DNA of 64,000 nucleotides from Runella zeae DSM 19591 (lineage in GTDB: Bacteria; Bacteroidota; Bacteroidia; Cytophagales; Spirosomataceae): assembly GCF_000423565.1 (NCBI RefSeq), contig NZ_AUIF01000042.1:1-64000 (forward strand), read 5' to 3'. The notes under the pieces were generated by a model. That model saw only the letters and a list, made by a program, of their open reading frames with translations, had not been told where the DNA came from and searched no databases. Both the position numbers and the translations under genes were made by a program. Below are positions 25,341-33,133 of this stretch, one piece after another (the stretch's first letter is position 1; every line of letters starts with the position of its first letter).

Positions 25341-25940
25341 TTATCTAGGAGATAATTTATCTATTAGATAAAAATAAAATAATGAAAAAATTGAAAAAAT
25401 AATAGTCAGTATAGTCGGACTAAAGAATGTAATTAAATGTATGAGATTAATTGGAGTCCACTTTAATAGGCTAGTTAATTCTTTGTTGTTGCTAATGAAA
25501 GCAAAAATTTGCAAATTTGAAATAAATATCAATGATGAGTATAAAATTTCGTACATTTTTTTATTGGTTTTTTTTGAAGAATAAAAAAGAAATACAAGTA
25601 AGTTGATATGTAACAATAAAAAAGATAGTTGAAATCTAATTAATGTAGAAAATGAAAAATTTATATAAAAATCCAAAAGACATAACTCTGACAAGGCGAA
25701 TAATGATAAGATTTTTTTGTTGTAAAATTGTCTTCTATAGTTGTTATGAGTAAAAATATGTTGATTGTTGTACACTCCCACTAAAGCTATAGTATAAAAA
25801 CTGTAATATATATATATATGATTAGAAGTAAGTTTCTGTATTGAAAACCAAGTATTATAAATGAATAAAAAAAGAGGTATGGCTAAAATTGTCATAGTGA
25901 CAATTTTGTTTCGGTTTATTTGCTTAAAATAGGGAATCAT
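25341..25940 (-). CDS. Integral membrane protein, 199 aa, unknown
   Basis: About six hydrophobic spans cover most of the protein (for example VTMTILAIPLFLFIYNTWF and FFSPTILTIIFSIFSLFYFY). The coding DNA is extremely rich in A and T, giving Ile, Phe, Asn and Lys throughout, which differs from the housekeeping genes outside 19-28 kb. No family is recognised; the size and topology would suit an ABC-2 permease-like or immunity membrane protein. It stands between two MITE-like repeats on the same strand as the peptide genes. Confidence 0.6.
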   Translation of the reverse strand: MIPYFKQINRNKIVTMTILAIPLFLFIYNTWFSIQKLTSNHIYIYYSFYTIALVGVYNNQHIFTHNNYRRQFYNKKILSLFALSELCLLDFYINFSFSTLIRFQLSFLLLHINLLVFLFYSSKKTNKKMYEILYSSLIFISNLQIFAFISNNKELTSLLKWTPINLIHLITFFSPTILTIIFSIFSLFYFYLIDKLSPR

Positions 25941-26060
25941 GTTTTTTGAAAATTATTTTAATTAAAATACTTAACAGGAACTTTGTTAGAACAACTATTG
26001 AAAATGAGTACATTTAATATTTGGTCAAACAAAATGATTTTTTGCCAACATTGAAACAAA

Positions 26061-26238
26061 TGTTTAGGTACTCTTTTGTACTTTAAAAATGTAATTTAAG
26101 GCTATTTTTTGATTAGAATAGTACAGCTTACAATTAAAGCAAACCTTGAAAACGCAATATTTTTTAGTCAATTAGTTAACAATTAAAACGATAACTAATT
26201 GACTGAGAAATATTTGACTTTTTAGAGAGTACCTAACA
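26061..26238. repeat. MITE-like element, copy 3, with inverted ends and inner hairpin
   Basis: The 178-bp unit begins TGTTTAGGTACTCT and ends with AGAGAGTACCTAACA, the inverted copy with one base missing. Inside, AGTCAATTAGTTA (26166-26178) and TAACTAATTGACT (26192-26204) form a perfect 13-bp hairpin. The unit lies immediately downstream of the second peptide gene. Terminal inverted repeats, small size, no coding capacity and several local copies are the marks of a miniature inverted-repeat element. No target duplication is clear. Confidence 0.7.
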
Positions 26239-26246
26239 AATGTTTA

Positions 26247-26447
26247 TCATCTATAAGGATTGTTACATGATGTTGCAATCCCTGCAATTACTACAGATGC
26301 TCCGCCAAGTAATAAAAGACCCGCACCTAAACCCGTAGGAATAGTGGCAAATGTTAAAGCTGCACCTGCAAGAGTCAAAGCACAACCAAATGGGTCGTAC
26401 CCATTCCCATGTAATTTTTCCATCTGTACACTTTCTAATTTTTTCAT
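26247..26447 (-). CDS. Second bacteriocin-like precursor peptide, altered cleavage site
   Basis: The 66-aa product starts MKKLESVQMEKLHGNG. It matches the leader of the 71-aa peptide at 9 of its first 10 residues, but where that has SGG this one has HGN, so the residue before the expected cut is Asn in place of Gly. The rest is again hydrophobic and Gly/Ala-rich (FATIPTGLGAGLLLLGGAS), with two Cys near its ends (Cys22 and Cys61). It lacks a neighbouring transporter; the intact PCAT lies 2.6 kb downstream and could act in trans. It may be a paralogue under decay or a peptide cut at the alternative NG. Confidence 0.65.
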   Translation of the reverse strand: MKKLESVQMEKLHGNGYDPFGCALTLAGAALTFATIPTGLGAGLLLLGGASVVIAGIATSCNNPYR

Positions 26448-26502
26448 TTTAAAAAGGTTTTAATTTTAGCCTACCCTTTACGCATTTCGGCAATCGCGGT
26501 GA
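26419..26502. repeat. 84-bp repeat, copy 2
   Basis: This copy matches 20631-20714 at 81 of 84 bases. Here too the minus strand reads ITAIAEMRKG-stop just upstream of the peptide start, the remnant C-terminus of a second glycosyltransferase gene that is otherwise gone. Confidence 0.85.
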
Positions 26503-26640
26503 TACCTTCTATAGTAACTGTTAATCTTCTTAGTGAGTGTATCAACGCTGTAAAAATGAAAAAAAACACGGCATTGTCTAAAAAATAACACTTTGATTGG
26601 TGATAATCGGATTCGAAGGGGGATTTTGTGCTTTCTTTTA

Positions 26641-26747
26641 TCCATGCCCATTTTTACCTCCATTTATTATGTTTTCTATTTGGTCATAGGTAAGCTTAGT
26701 TTAGCGAAAGTGTTGAAATAAAGGTTTTTGTGGGTTAATAAATAGTT
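26641..26747 (-). pseudogene. Fragment of a second copy of the 206-aa membrane protein gene
   Basis: The DNA aligns with 24718-24822. On the minus strand it reads LTYDQIENIINGGK, against LTYEQIENIINEGK in the intact gene, but with a stop just before it and a frame break after it. Only about 35 codons remain. It shows that the operon was once duplicated upstream of the second peptide gene. Confidence 0.7.
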
Positions 26748-26811
26748 TTATGAAAATACAAAAATCAAAAAAACATACATAAGCAACAAACAAAATTTTT
26801 ATCGCTATAAT

Positions 26812-27036
26812 TTACTTGTTAAAATAATACCAATAGACTACAACTATGAAAGCAATTCCTAAGACTTTAAGGATTATATCTTTTTTTCTTTCATGTCCAC
26901 TTTGGGTAATAAAATTACTATAAGATATAAATAAGCCGATAATCACGAGGCATATATATATCCAAAGGTCGTAAATTTTTAAGAAGAAAAGAGTAAACGA
27001 AGTAATTAAGAGTAGAAACCCAATACTATTTTTCAT
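26812..27036 (-). CDS. Small three-TM membrane protein, unknown
   Basis: The 74-aa product has three hydrophobic spans (IGFLLLITSFTLFFL, LWIYICLVIIGLFISY, VLGIAFIVVVYWYYF) with a charged loop (SGHERKKD). It lies upstream of the pseudogene fragments and the second peptide gene on the same strand. As with the other small membrane proteins of this block, an immunity role is possible but nothing in the sequence proves it. Confidence 0.5.
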   Translation of the reverse strand: MKNSIGFLLLITSFTLFFLKIYDLWIYICLVIIGLFISYSNFITQSGHERKKDIILKVLGIAFIVVVYWYYFNK

Positions 27037-27344
27037 GTGTATTTTGCGTTCAGTACAATTAGAATTAAATGTGTTATTTTACATAAGTATGTATAATGAA
27101 AAACTACTTGTTTTTTTTCTTGTACCTTATTGATAAAGTATATTGTAAGGAATATACAACAAAATATAAAAGAAGTGTTTGGAGTTTTTTTGGAAAAATG
27201 CCACTAAATACGCTGATTATTAGGAGCGCGAAAAAGATAAAAAAAGAGTATAAAGATATAGTAGACTTTTTCATTAAATTAATAATTTTTCAGTTGAATA
27301 TTTAAGATTTTGTACAGAGAGTACGGGTATAATAAGTTATTTTT

Positions 27345-27512
27345 GAAGGAAATTTTGTTGGTTAATTTTAATTTTTTTTGTACTGTAATATTTTAATTTT
27401 TACTTATATAATCTTTTTAAATATGTTATTTTAAGAATTGATTAAAGTACTGAACTTTAGCTTGTTGATTTAAAATGTATAATATTTCTAAAATATATGT
27501 AACTATCTTCAT
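27345..27512 (-). pseudogene. Decayed 5' copy of the 261-aa secreted protein gene
   Basis: The DNA aligns with 19680-19850, including the start codon (CAT at 27510-27512), and the similarity continues upstream to about 27596 against 19935. Frameshifts and stops leave no usable frame, and the rest of the gene is missing. It is evidence that the block from the secreted protein to the export genes was copied as a unit. Confidence 0.7.
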
Positions 27513-27974
27513 TTTGATAAGTGTTTATGTGTTAACTATCCGTTTACCGGATACTCTAAACGAATATTGCCTTTTTTGATTAATACAACTAAACATAGCA
27601 TCCCCTACATAAAAATAGGATATAGATAAAGCAAACAAGTCACTCTAATAGTTTGCATTTGCAAATGACACCTATTGTTTTTCAATTTAAAATTGTTATT
27701 GAAAAGGGCTATTTCTCTTGCGAAAATTATTGCCAATCGAACTGGCAATAATGACAAGAACGACTATTAATGTTGTCTTCATTTACTAATTTTCAAGATT
27801 ATCAATATGCTACTATTGTTTAAGTAAGTGCCAGAGTAACTATGTAGGACAACACTCCGTCATAGGCTGCTATATGATATGCAGCTTAAGCAGTTAACAG
27901 CCAACAATAATAGTATGTGGTTTTACCTGCTCGTTTTCAGGCTTTTGGTATTTGCCTTTGTTACTGATTCGCAC

Positions 27975-28084
27975 CAACGTTAGCAAATATAGATAAAGAC
28001 ATGATTGGTCCTTATTCAAAATTGAATAAAATAAATAAAAAATAAAATTTTTATGAGTGACTTATTGGTGGGTATTTAGTCCAA
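27975..28084. repeat. 110-bp repeat, copy 2 (leader of the XRE regulator gene)
   Basis: This copy ends 13 bases before the start codon of the regulator. It pairs with 20742-20851. The likely promoter of the regulator lies in it, which suggests that copy 1 is what is left of a second regulator locus. Confidence 0.75.
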
Positions 28085-28097
28085 CCAAATAAAAACC

Positions 28098-28292
28098 ATG
28101 GAAAAAATAGAAGTAAAACTAAAGAGACTTCGCTATGAGAAGGGGTATACTCAGGAGAAAATAGCAATGAAATTAGGTATATCGCAAGCTACTTATTCGA
28201 GATTAGAGAGTGGTCAATCAAAGCTGGACGTAGAAATGATGTATAAAATAGTACAGGTATATGGGGTAGATTTGAAAGAGTTTTTGGGTTGA
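28098..28292 (+). CDS. XRE-family helix-turn-helix regulator, 64 aa
   Basis: The whole 64-aa protein is one HTH domain of the Cro/C1 type: LKRLRYEKGYTQEKIAMKLG, then ISQATYSRLESGQSKLD for the recognition helix and turn, ending in VDLKEFLG. There is no sensor or dimerisation extension. It is the only plus-strand gene of the accessory block and is divergent from the peptide region, so it is a natural candidate for its regulator. The palindromes at 19876 and 20400 could be targets. That link is inferred. Confidence 0.9.
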   Translation: MEKIEVKLKRLRYEKGYTQEKIAMKLGISQATYSRLESGQSKLDVEMMYKIVQVYGVDLKEFLG

Positions 28293-28433
28293 TTTTTTTT
28301 TGCTTTGGTATATAAATGTTCTATTGGACGTATTTTTATTTGTCGATATTTATACCTTTTTTTATAATCAATGAAAATAAAAGATATTTGGAAAGGAGTT
28401 TATATTTAAAGGAAGCGTTGTAGCTTTTTATTT

Positions 28434-29453
28434 TTACCTCAACACCTCATTTACTTTCTTGACCCAAATTGACTGACCAAAGCAAGTCCAGTGCGTATCG
28501 CTTAGGGAATACACTTGTTGGGAGTTTTGAGTAAAAGCCGGCCAAATATCAAGCACGGGTGCTTGGAGAGAAGGGTGTTGCTGTACACGCTCTACCAAGT
28601 GATTGTAAGGCCCCATTGTGGGGGCTACAATGCTGGTTTTGTTGGGAATAATCGATAAATACACCTCGTCAAAGCCCAATGAAAGATAATATTGGCGCGT
28701 TTGGTTAACACCCTTGATGAGGCTGTCTAGTTCGCTATCGGGGAAATACTTAAAAGAAGATGTAATACGTGAGGAATCGGTATCCCAGCAAAAAAGAATA
28801 TTCTTACCGTCGGGGGAGAGGGCAACTTGGTCGTTGTGGCGGGCAAACCATGCGAGATTAAGGCTTGCCTTCCATTCTTTTAAAGTCAGAAATACATCAC
28901 CCGAAAACAGAAAACTCGTCAAAGCTTCTTCGCTTTCGCCCAATACCTTGTCCCAATAGGCAAGTGAAAAAAAGCTTGCCTCAGCTTGGGGCACAACTTT
29001 CTCGGGTTTACCTATTTTGAGAACCCTTACAGAATCGACGAAGTGCTCTCTAAAATGCCGCTCTACGGTTTGTAATACAAGTATATTACGTTTTGTGGTA
29101 TCTAGTTGTATGATTAGCGGCTCGTTCCAGTGCGTTCGCAAGTAATCCTTAGCCACAAAATCAAGACTATCTACGCGGGCTTTTTCGGTAAAGCTATCGC
29201 CAATGATATATAAGCCTGTATTGGTTTTAGGGAGATTCGACGGTTTAGGGCAGGGTTTGGTAAGTTGCTTAAAATCAGGAAGGTTAGACAAGCGGTACAG
29301 ATCCCCATATCGATAAGAATCTTTGGTCAATCCTAGGTCAAATGCCTTTTGGCGGAGCGTAGGATTGCAGCCTATCACCCACAAAAGTGAGAAAACAAAG
29401 AGAATAATATATTTGAGAATATGTGTCACAACTACCTGATTTTGAGAGACCAA
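28434..29453 (-). CDS. Membrane-anchored SGNH/AlgJ-AlgX-like protein
   Basis: The 339-aa product has an N-terminal membrane segment (ILKYIILFVFSLLWVIGC), which could also be read as a lipobox. A periplasmic domain follows with GDSF in YIIGDSFTEKA (block I of SGNH esterases, nucleophile Ser) and DTHW near the end in YSLSDTHWTCFG, the Asp-His pair. GDS plus DTHW is the pattern of AlgJ/AlgX-type O-acetyltransferase domains. It probably moves or removes acetyl groups on an exported glycan. Its start overlaps the end of the 908-aa gene by 22 bases, so the two are translationally linked at the end of the glycan cluster. Confidence 0.75.
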   Translation of the reverse strand: MVSQNQVVVTHILKYIILFVFSLLWVIGCNPTLRQKAFDLGLTKDSYRYGDLYRLSNLPDFKQLTKPCPKPSNLPKTNTGLYIIGDSFTEKARVDSLDFVAKDYLRTHWNEPLIIQLDTTKRNILVLQTVERHFREHFVDSVRVLKIGKPEKVVPQAEASFFSLAYWDKVLGESEEALTSFLFSGDVFLTLKEWKASLNLAWFARHNDQVALSPDGKNILFCWDTDSSRITSSFKYFPDSELDSLIKGVNQTRQYYLSLGFDEVYLSIIPNKTSIVAPTMGPYNHLVERVQQHPSLQAPVLDIWPAFTQNSQQVYSLSDTHWTCFGQSIWVKKVNEVLR

Positions 29454-32158
29454 GTTTGGAGTTTTTTGTTGGCGTAGCTATGGATGAGCAATTTGTTGTA
29501 GCCTTCTACGAGCGTAATCCGTATGGGGATTTCGCTGGGAATCGGCTTGTCACCAAGCTGTGTGCCTTTGAGGGTATAAAGGGTGGTGAAATTGCCTGAT
29601 TTTACGCTTAAAAACTTAATTTCGGAGCCTAAAAAATGGTACTGCACATTGTTGCGGTAGGGAATGAGCCCTTTGGCCGAAAATAATTCTCGCCCTTGTT
29701 TGTCTAGTACGGCAAATTGGGTCTCCGACTCACGGAACAATATCCAATCACGGTTGTTAGTAGAGGAGCGTGCGCGGAAAAATGCCGTTGGGTCGGAGCG
29801 GAAAAGCTGCGTTTTACTCAGTATTTTACCTGCCAATGTCATATCGTGTAGTTCGCCGTATTTGCTAACACCTATCAGGTGAGTGGTGCCTGTTTCGGGC
29901 GTAAATACCCCAAAAAACGGCCCTGTAAATTTGGTTTTAAGGTCAATTTTGAAGGGTGGAGGAATCACCCCCGTTTCGCTGATAAGCCCTACTTGTCCCG
30001 AAGCTTGCGTAAATAAGAAATGACGTTTGCCTAGGTATTCGACTTCATGAATAGGCAGTAGTAGTTCGGCAAAAGGTCGGGAACGGTTGAGTACGATTGG
30101 GTCTTGACTAGGACTGTTCCAAAGATACAGGTATCCTTCATTATCGATAACCAAGAAACGGAAACTTCCTTCAATTCCACTTTCTAGTTGTTGGAAACTC
30201 CGTATGGTGCGCCCGGCGGGTAGCTTGATAGGAGGCAACGACATGTATCGTTGACGGTCATCTTCGTCTATGACATATAAACTTTTTTCGGTTGCAAATA
30301 CATACTGCAAGCGCCCGATGCTCAGAAAATCTACTGAATAAATATCGCCCACAACTGGAGCATCAAGTTGAGCAATTTTACGTTTTTTCTCTTCCACAAA
30401 TGGATTTTGCAATTCTCCTGACGAGGTGACGACAATCATTTTGTCGAGCGCACTGGGGTAATTTCTGACGGTATAAATTCCGCCGGCGGGTGCTGGCTCA
30501 AAAGCCTGTTCTTGTTGTAGAAAAACTTTATTGAGCGTTTTGGCATTAGCAGCTTTGGTAAGGCGCCCAAACGTCAGCGATGAATAGGCGCGCCCACTTT
30601 TATAGGCCGATTGAAACACCATCTGGTCAAAGGGAAGCTGCTCCGTAATGTCATAATTGAGGTTTGTGAAGAGATAATTCATGAAACCTGCGGCTAAATA
30701 ATCCTTACTTTTACGAGGACTAACAATAAAAGTAAAGTTGGAGGCACCGAGGGTTTTATTCAAAAAAGTATGATGAATCGTCGAATTGGCCCAGGTACGT
30801 TGATACTCTACATCAATGAGATAGTCTTTAAGTACTTGTGAGTCATTGCTGTAGATAATGAAATTTTGGTGAAAAGCTATATACGACTTCTGAAAGCCTT
30901 TGAACAAACCACCAAAAAGTACTGCTGGTAGTTCTGGCCAATTAATGGTATACACATATCCACCTTGAAAGGGTTCGTAAGGGAGGCCAGTATTTTTATT
31001 AAAGAGAATAGCTAGGCGTTTAAAAAAAGGCTCTAATCCATGTTTGGGGGTTACCTGTTGAAGAATGATTTGCCCTTTTGTAAGCACATTGTTAGGCTCT
31101 AACTGGCACAAAATCAGTTCTTTATTGAGATGTCTATAAAAAGAGTCAACGCGAGCGTTACCGATTTGAGTGAGTAAGTTACGGCGTAGCTGATTGACAG
31201 AGTCGTTGGAGACATTATCCAACTGAGCGCGTAGCTTACGCGAAAAAGTACTGGCATTATCAAACCCCAATCGGTACATAATAGCCGTATTGTTAGGAAT
31301 GAAATAGGTACTTTTGAGAGGAGTGGCTTTTTGATCATTGAGGGCTTCCAAATAACCTTCGAGCTTTACTTTTTTGCCTTTTGAAATAAGCGTTGGATTT
31401 TTGGAAGAAAAAAACTTATCTAGGTGAAGCCCCTCCGTACTTGGCAAAAATGACAAAAAATACAGCAAGCCAGCATCGCTACTTGCAGCAGCATCACGGC
31501 GTAGGGCTTCTGACAAAACCACATTATCGAGATAAATGCTTAGGTCGCTGTTTTCTTGTTTGATACTCTCAAAACGACTGGTATTGGTGGTTCGCAGTGG
31601 GCTTTGGGCAAATCGTACCCAATCTTCCAATACATCTCCTGATACACAGGCTACCAAAAAATTGTTGAAAAAAGTATAAGCAAAGAGAGGGGCTGAAGTG
31701 GGGCTAGTCACGTCGTAGATTTTTTGCCCACTATGAATATGAGAGGTTACTCTGGCTTTGGAAGATACTGGCCCTTCTAGCCAGCCGTAGCTTTGAAATG
31801 CTTCTAAGGGTACAAACATCAAGTAAGTAAAGCGACCACTTGAGGTTTTTTGTAATACATAACTAATCGGACGCCCTCGGAGGAGTTTTTCGGCCCGAGT
31901 GCTATCGTCGGTGAGAAGTCGAAAAAGATCGATTTGGCGGGCGGCTAAATTTAGCAAAGGAATGTCCCGGATTTCGATGCCCCCTTTTTGAACTTTATAC
32001 GTAGTATCTTGCAGTTTCTGACTTTGAATCAGAAAAAAAGAGTTTTCGGGTAGCAGTTTCCATACCGTGGCAGAGTACATTTGCCAACGTTGAAAACCCC
32101 ACCACCCTGCAAATAATAATACTAAGGATAGACCGACTATGAGTCCTCTTTTTTTCAT
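29432..32158 (-). CDS. Large membrane-anchored protein of unknown function, 908 aa
   Basis: One N-terminal membrane segment (LIVGLSLVLLFAGWWGFQRW) anchors a large periplasmic body. Residues about 30-590 hold repeating alpha/beta stretches (FLIQSQKLQDTTYK, FTYLMFVPLEAFQSYGW) that recall DUF3352-type proteins. Residues about 610-905 look like a beta-propeller, with repeated short strands ending in ID-x-EGYLYLWNS, ISETGVIPP and GVSKYGELHDM. I do not recognise a catalytic site. It sits between a GT2 gene (74 bases upstream) and the SGNH gene (overlapping). It may be a scaffold or partner for the acetylated glycan; no function is claimed. Confidence 0.7.
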   Translation of the reverse strand: MKKRGLIVGLSLVLLFAGWWGFQRWQMYSATVWKLLPENSFFLIQSQKLQDTTYKVQKGGIEIRDIPLLNLAARQIDLFRLLTDDSTRAEKLLRGRPISYVLQKTSSGRFTYLMFVPLEAFQSYGWLEGPVSSKARVTSHIHSGQKIYDVTSPTSAPLFAYTFFNNFLVACVSGDVLEDWVRFAQSPLRTTNTSRFESIKQENSDLSIYLDNVVLSEALRRDAAASSDAGLLYFLSFLPSTEGLHLDKFFSSKNPTLISKGKKVKLEGYLEALNDQKATPLKSTYFIPNNTAIMYRLGFDNASTFSRKLRAQLDNVSNDSVNQLRRNLLTQIGNARVDSFYRHLNKELILCQLEPNNVLTKGQIILQQVTPKHGLEPFFKRLAILFNKNTGLPYEPFQGGYVYTINWPELPAVLFGGLFKGFQKSYIAFHQNFIIYSNDSQVLKDYLIDVEYQRTWANSTIHHTFLNKTLGASNFTFIVSPRKSKDYLAAGFMNYLFTNLNYDITEQLPFDQMVFQSAYKSGRAYSSLTFGRLTKAANAKTLNKVFLQQEQAFEPAPAGGIYTVRNYPSALDKMIVVTSSGELQNPFVEEKKRKIAQLDAPVVGDIYSVDFLSIGRLQYVFATEKSLYVIDEDDRQRYMSLPPIKLPAGRTIRSFQQLESGIEGSFRFLVIDNEGYLYLWNSPSQDPIVLNRSRPFAELLLPIHEVEYLGKRHFLFTQASGQVGLISETGVIPPPFKIDLKTKFTGPFFGVFTPETGTTHLIGVSKYGELHDMTLAGKILSKTQLFRSDPTAFFRARSSTNNRDWILFRESETQFAVLDKQGRELFSAKGLIPYRNNVQYHFLGSEIKFLSVKSGNFTTLYTLKGTQLGDKPIPSEIPIRITLVEGYNKLLIHSYANKKLQTWSLKIR

Positions 32159-32231
32159 AGGTCAAAACGAGTAAGCAATCAATGTACACCATTTTGCTGC
32201 AAACAATGTACCATTTATGCTACTTACTCTT

Positions 32232-32978
32232 TTAGGCTGCTTTTATTGCTTTCACCTTGCTATTTAGTTCTAACCGAAACCGTAGCAATTCTTTAAAGCT
32301 TTGAATACATACTTTGATAAGTTTCCAGCGCAAAATAGAAACAGTACCTGTCAAACGCTCTTTGTGCGTAATGGGTATATCAAAGGTTTTTTCGCCAGCT
32401 TTTTTTGCCATAACTGCCAAGAAGATGTTAGGAGCAAAAGGCTCTGGATTGGGCAGCTGTGCCAACAATTTTTTTAGATAACTTCCTTTGATAAGGCGGA
32501 AGGGGATATTGGCGTCGTTGATGAAAGTGCCGTACGCAAAAAAGATAGTGTATTTAAGAATTCTCGTAATCACCAAGCGAGCAGGAGCATCATACCGTAC
32601 TTGACGATAGCCCATGATAAAGTTTGATTCGTTACGCTTTGCCCATAGTTTTATGACGTCTTCGGTCACAAATTGGTCATCGCTATCGGTCTGAAAGACC
32701 CATTCCGAATTCAATTCAACGGCTTTTTTATAACCATTGACGGCGGCGTTGCCGTGACCACCATTTGGCTGATGTACTACAAGTAGATTGTCGATACCTG
32801 GGGCGATACGGTCGAGGATAGCTTTGGTACCATCTTTAGAACCGTCATTGATTACGATGAGTTTGGTTTCTTTGCCAGGGAAGGTATTTTTGAGGAAGGA
32901 CGTCCACATAGTCACTACCTGCTCTATACATTCTTCTTCATTATATGCAGGCATCACAATCGAGAAATAAAGGCTCAT
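32232..32978 (-). CDS. GT2-family glycosyltransferase (dolichol/polyprenyl-phosphate sugar synthase type)
   Basis: The 248-aa protein is a single GT-A domain: nucleotide-binding start IVMPAYNEEECIEQV, LIVINDGSKDGT, NGGHGNAAVNGYKKA and the metal site QTDSDDQF. The closest style is DPM1-like synthases that put a sugar onto polyprenyl phosphate. It lacks the two C-terminal membrane helices present in the GT2 part of the 659-aa fusion nearby. It probably works at the inner face of the cytoplasmic membrane to make a lipid-linked donor for the GT-C proteins of the cluster. A possible -7 box (TAGTTTTG, complement of 33047-33054) lies upstream. Confidence 0.85.
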   Translation of the reverse strand: MSLYFSIVMPAYNEEECIEQVVTMWTSFLKNTFPGKETKLIVINDGSKDGTKAILDRIAPGIDNLLVVHQPNGGHGNAAVNGYKKAVELNSEWVFQTDSDDQFVTEDVIKLWAKRNESNFIMGYRQVRYDAPARLVITRILKYTIFFAYGTFINDANIPFRLIKGSYLKKLLAQLPNPEPFAPNIFLAVMAKKAGEKTFDIPITHKERLTGTVSILRWKLIKVCIQSFKELLRFRLELNSKVKAIKAA

Positions 32979-33133
32979 TAAGTGAGGTAATTTAAGTTAA
33001 ATGTTATTTGTTATCCGTTTTTGAATCAAAGCACAGTAAAATTTCGCAAAACTACTCAAAAAAAGCCGTGTACCCTACGTTTACAAGAGAAGGATTTATT
33101 TTGTGGTACTTCTGAACTAGCTTTCCTAAAATT

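Larger units (their letters stand above)
27037..28097. other. Long AT-rich region of decayed DNA between accessory genes
   Basis: No well supported gene is seen for about 1 kb. A 69-codon plus frame (27096-27305) is very AT-rich and has no homologue in the window, so I leave it out. Bases 27345-27596 are a decayed copy of the start of the 261-aa gene. A 28-codon minus frame at 27696-27782 begins like a signal peptide (MKTTLIVVLVIIASS) and may be the stump of a lost exported protein. Bases 27975-28084 are the second copy of the 110-bp repeat and serve as the leader of the XRE gene. Confidence 0.55.

Noticed and set aside
20033-26238. Possibility that the repeats of the peptide block form a CRISPR array
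   Set aside because: Units are about 180 bp, have inverted ends, are kilobases apart and are not separated by regular spacers.
26478-26663. 61-codon minus-strand frame near the second peptide gene
   Set aside because: It runs through the remnant of the glycosyltransferase end and the start of the 206-aa pseudogene fragment in the wrong frame.
27096-27305. 69-codon plus-strand frame (MKNYLFFFLYLIDKVYCKEY...)
   Set aside because: Very AT-rich DNA makes long frames of Lys, Ile and Phe likely by chance, and nothing supports coding.
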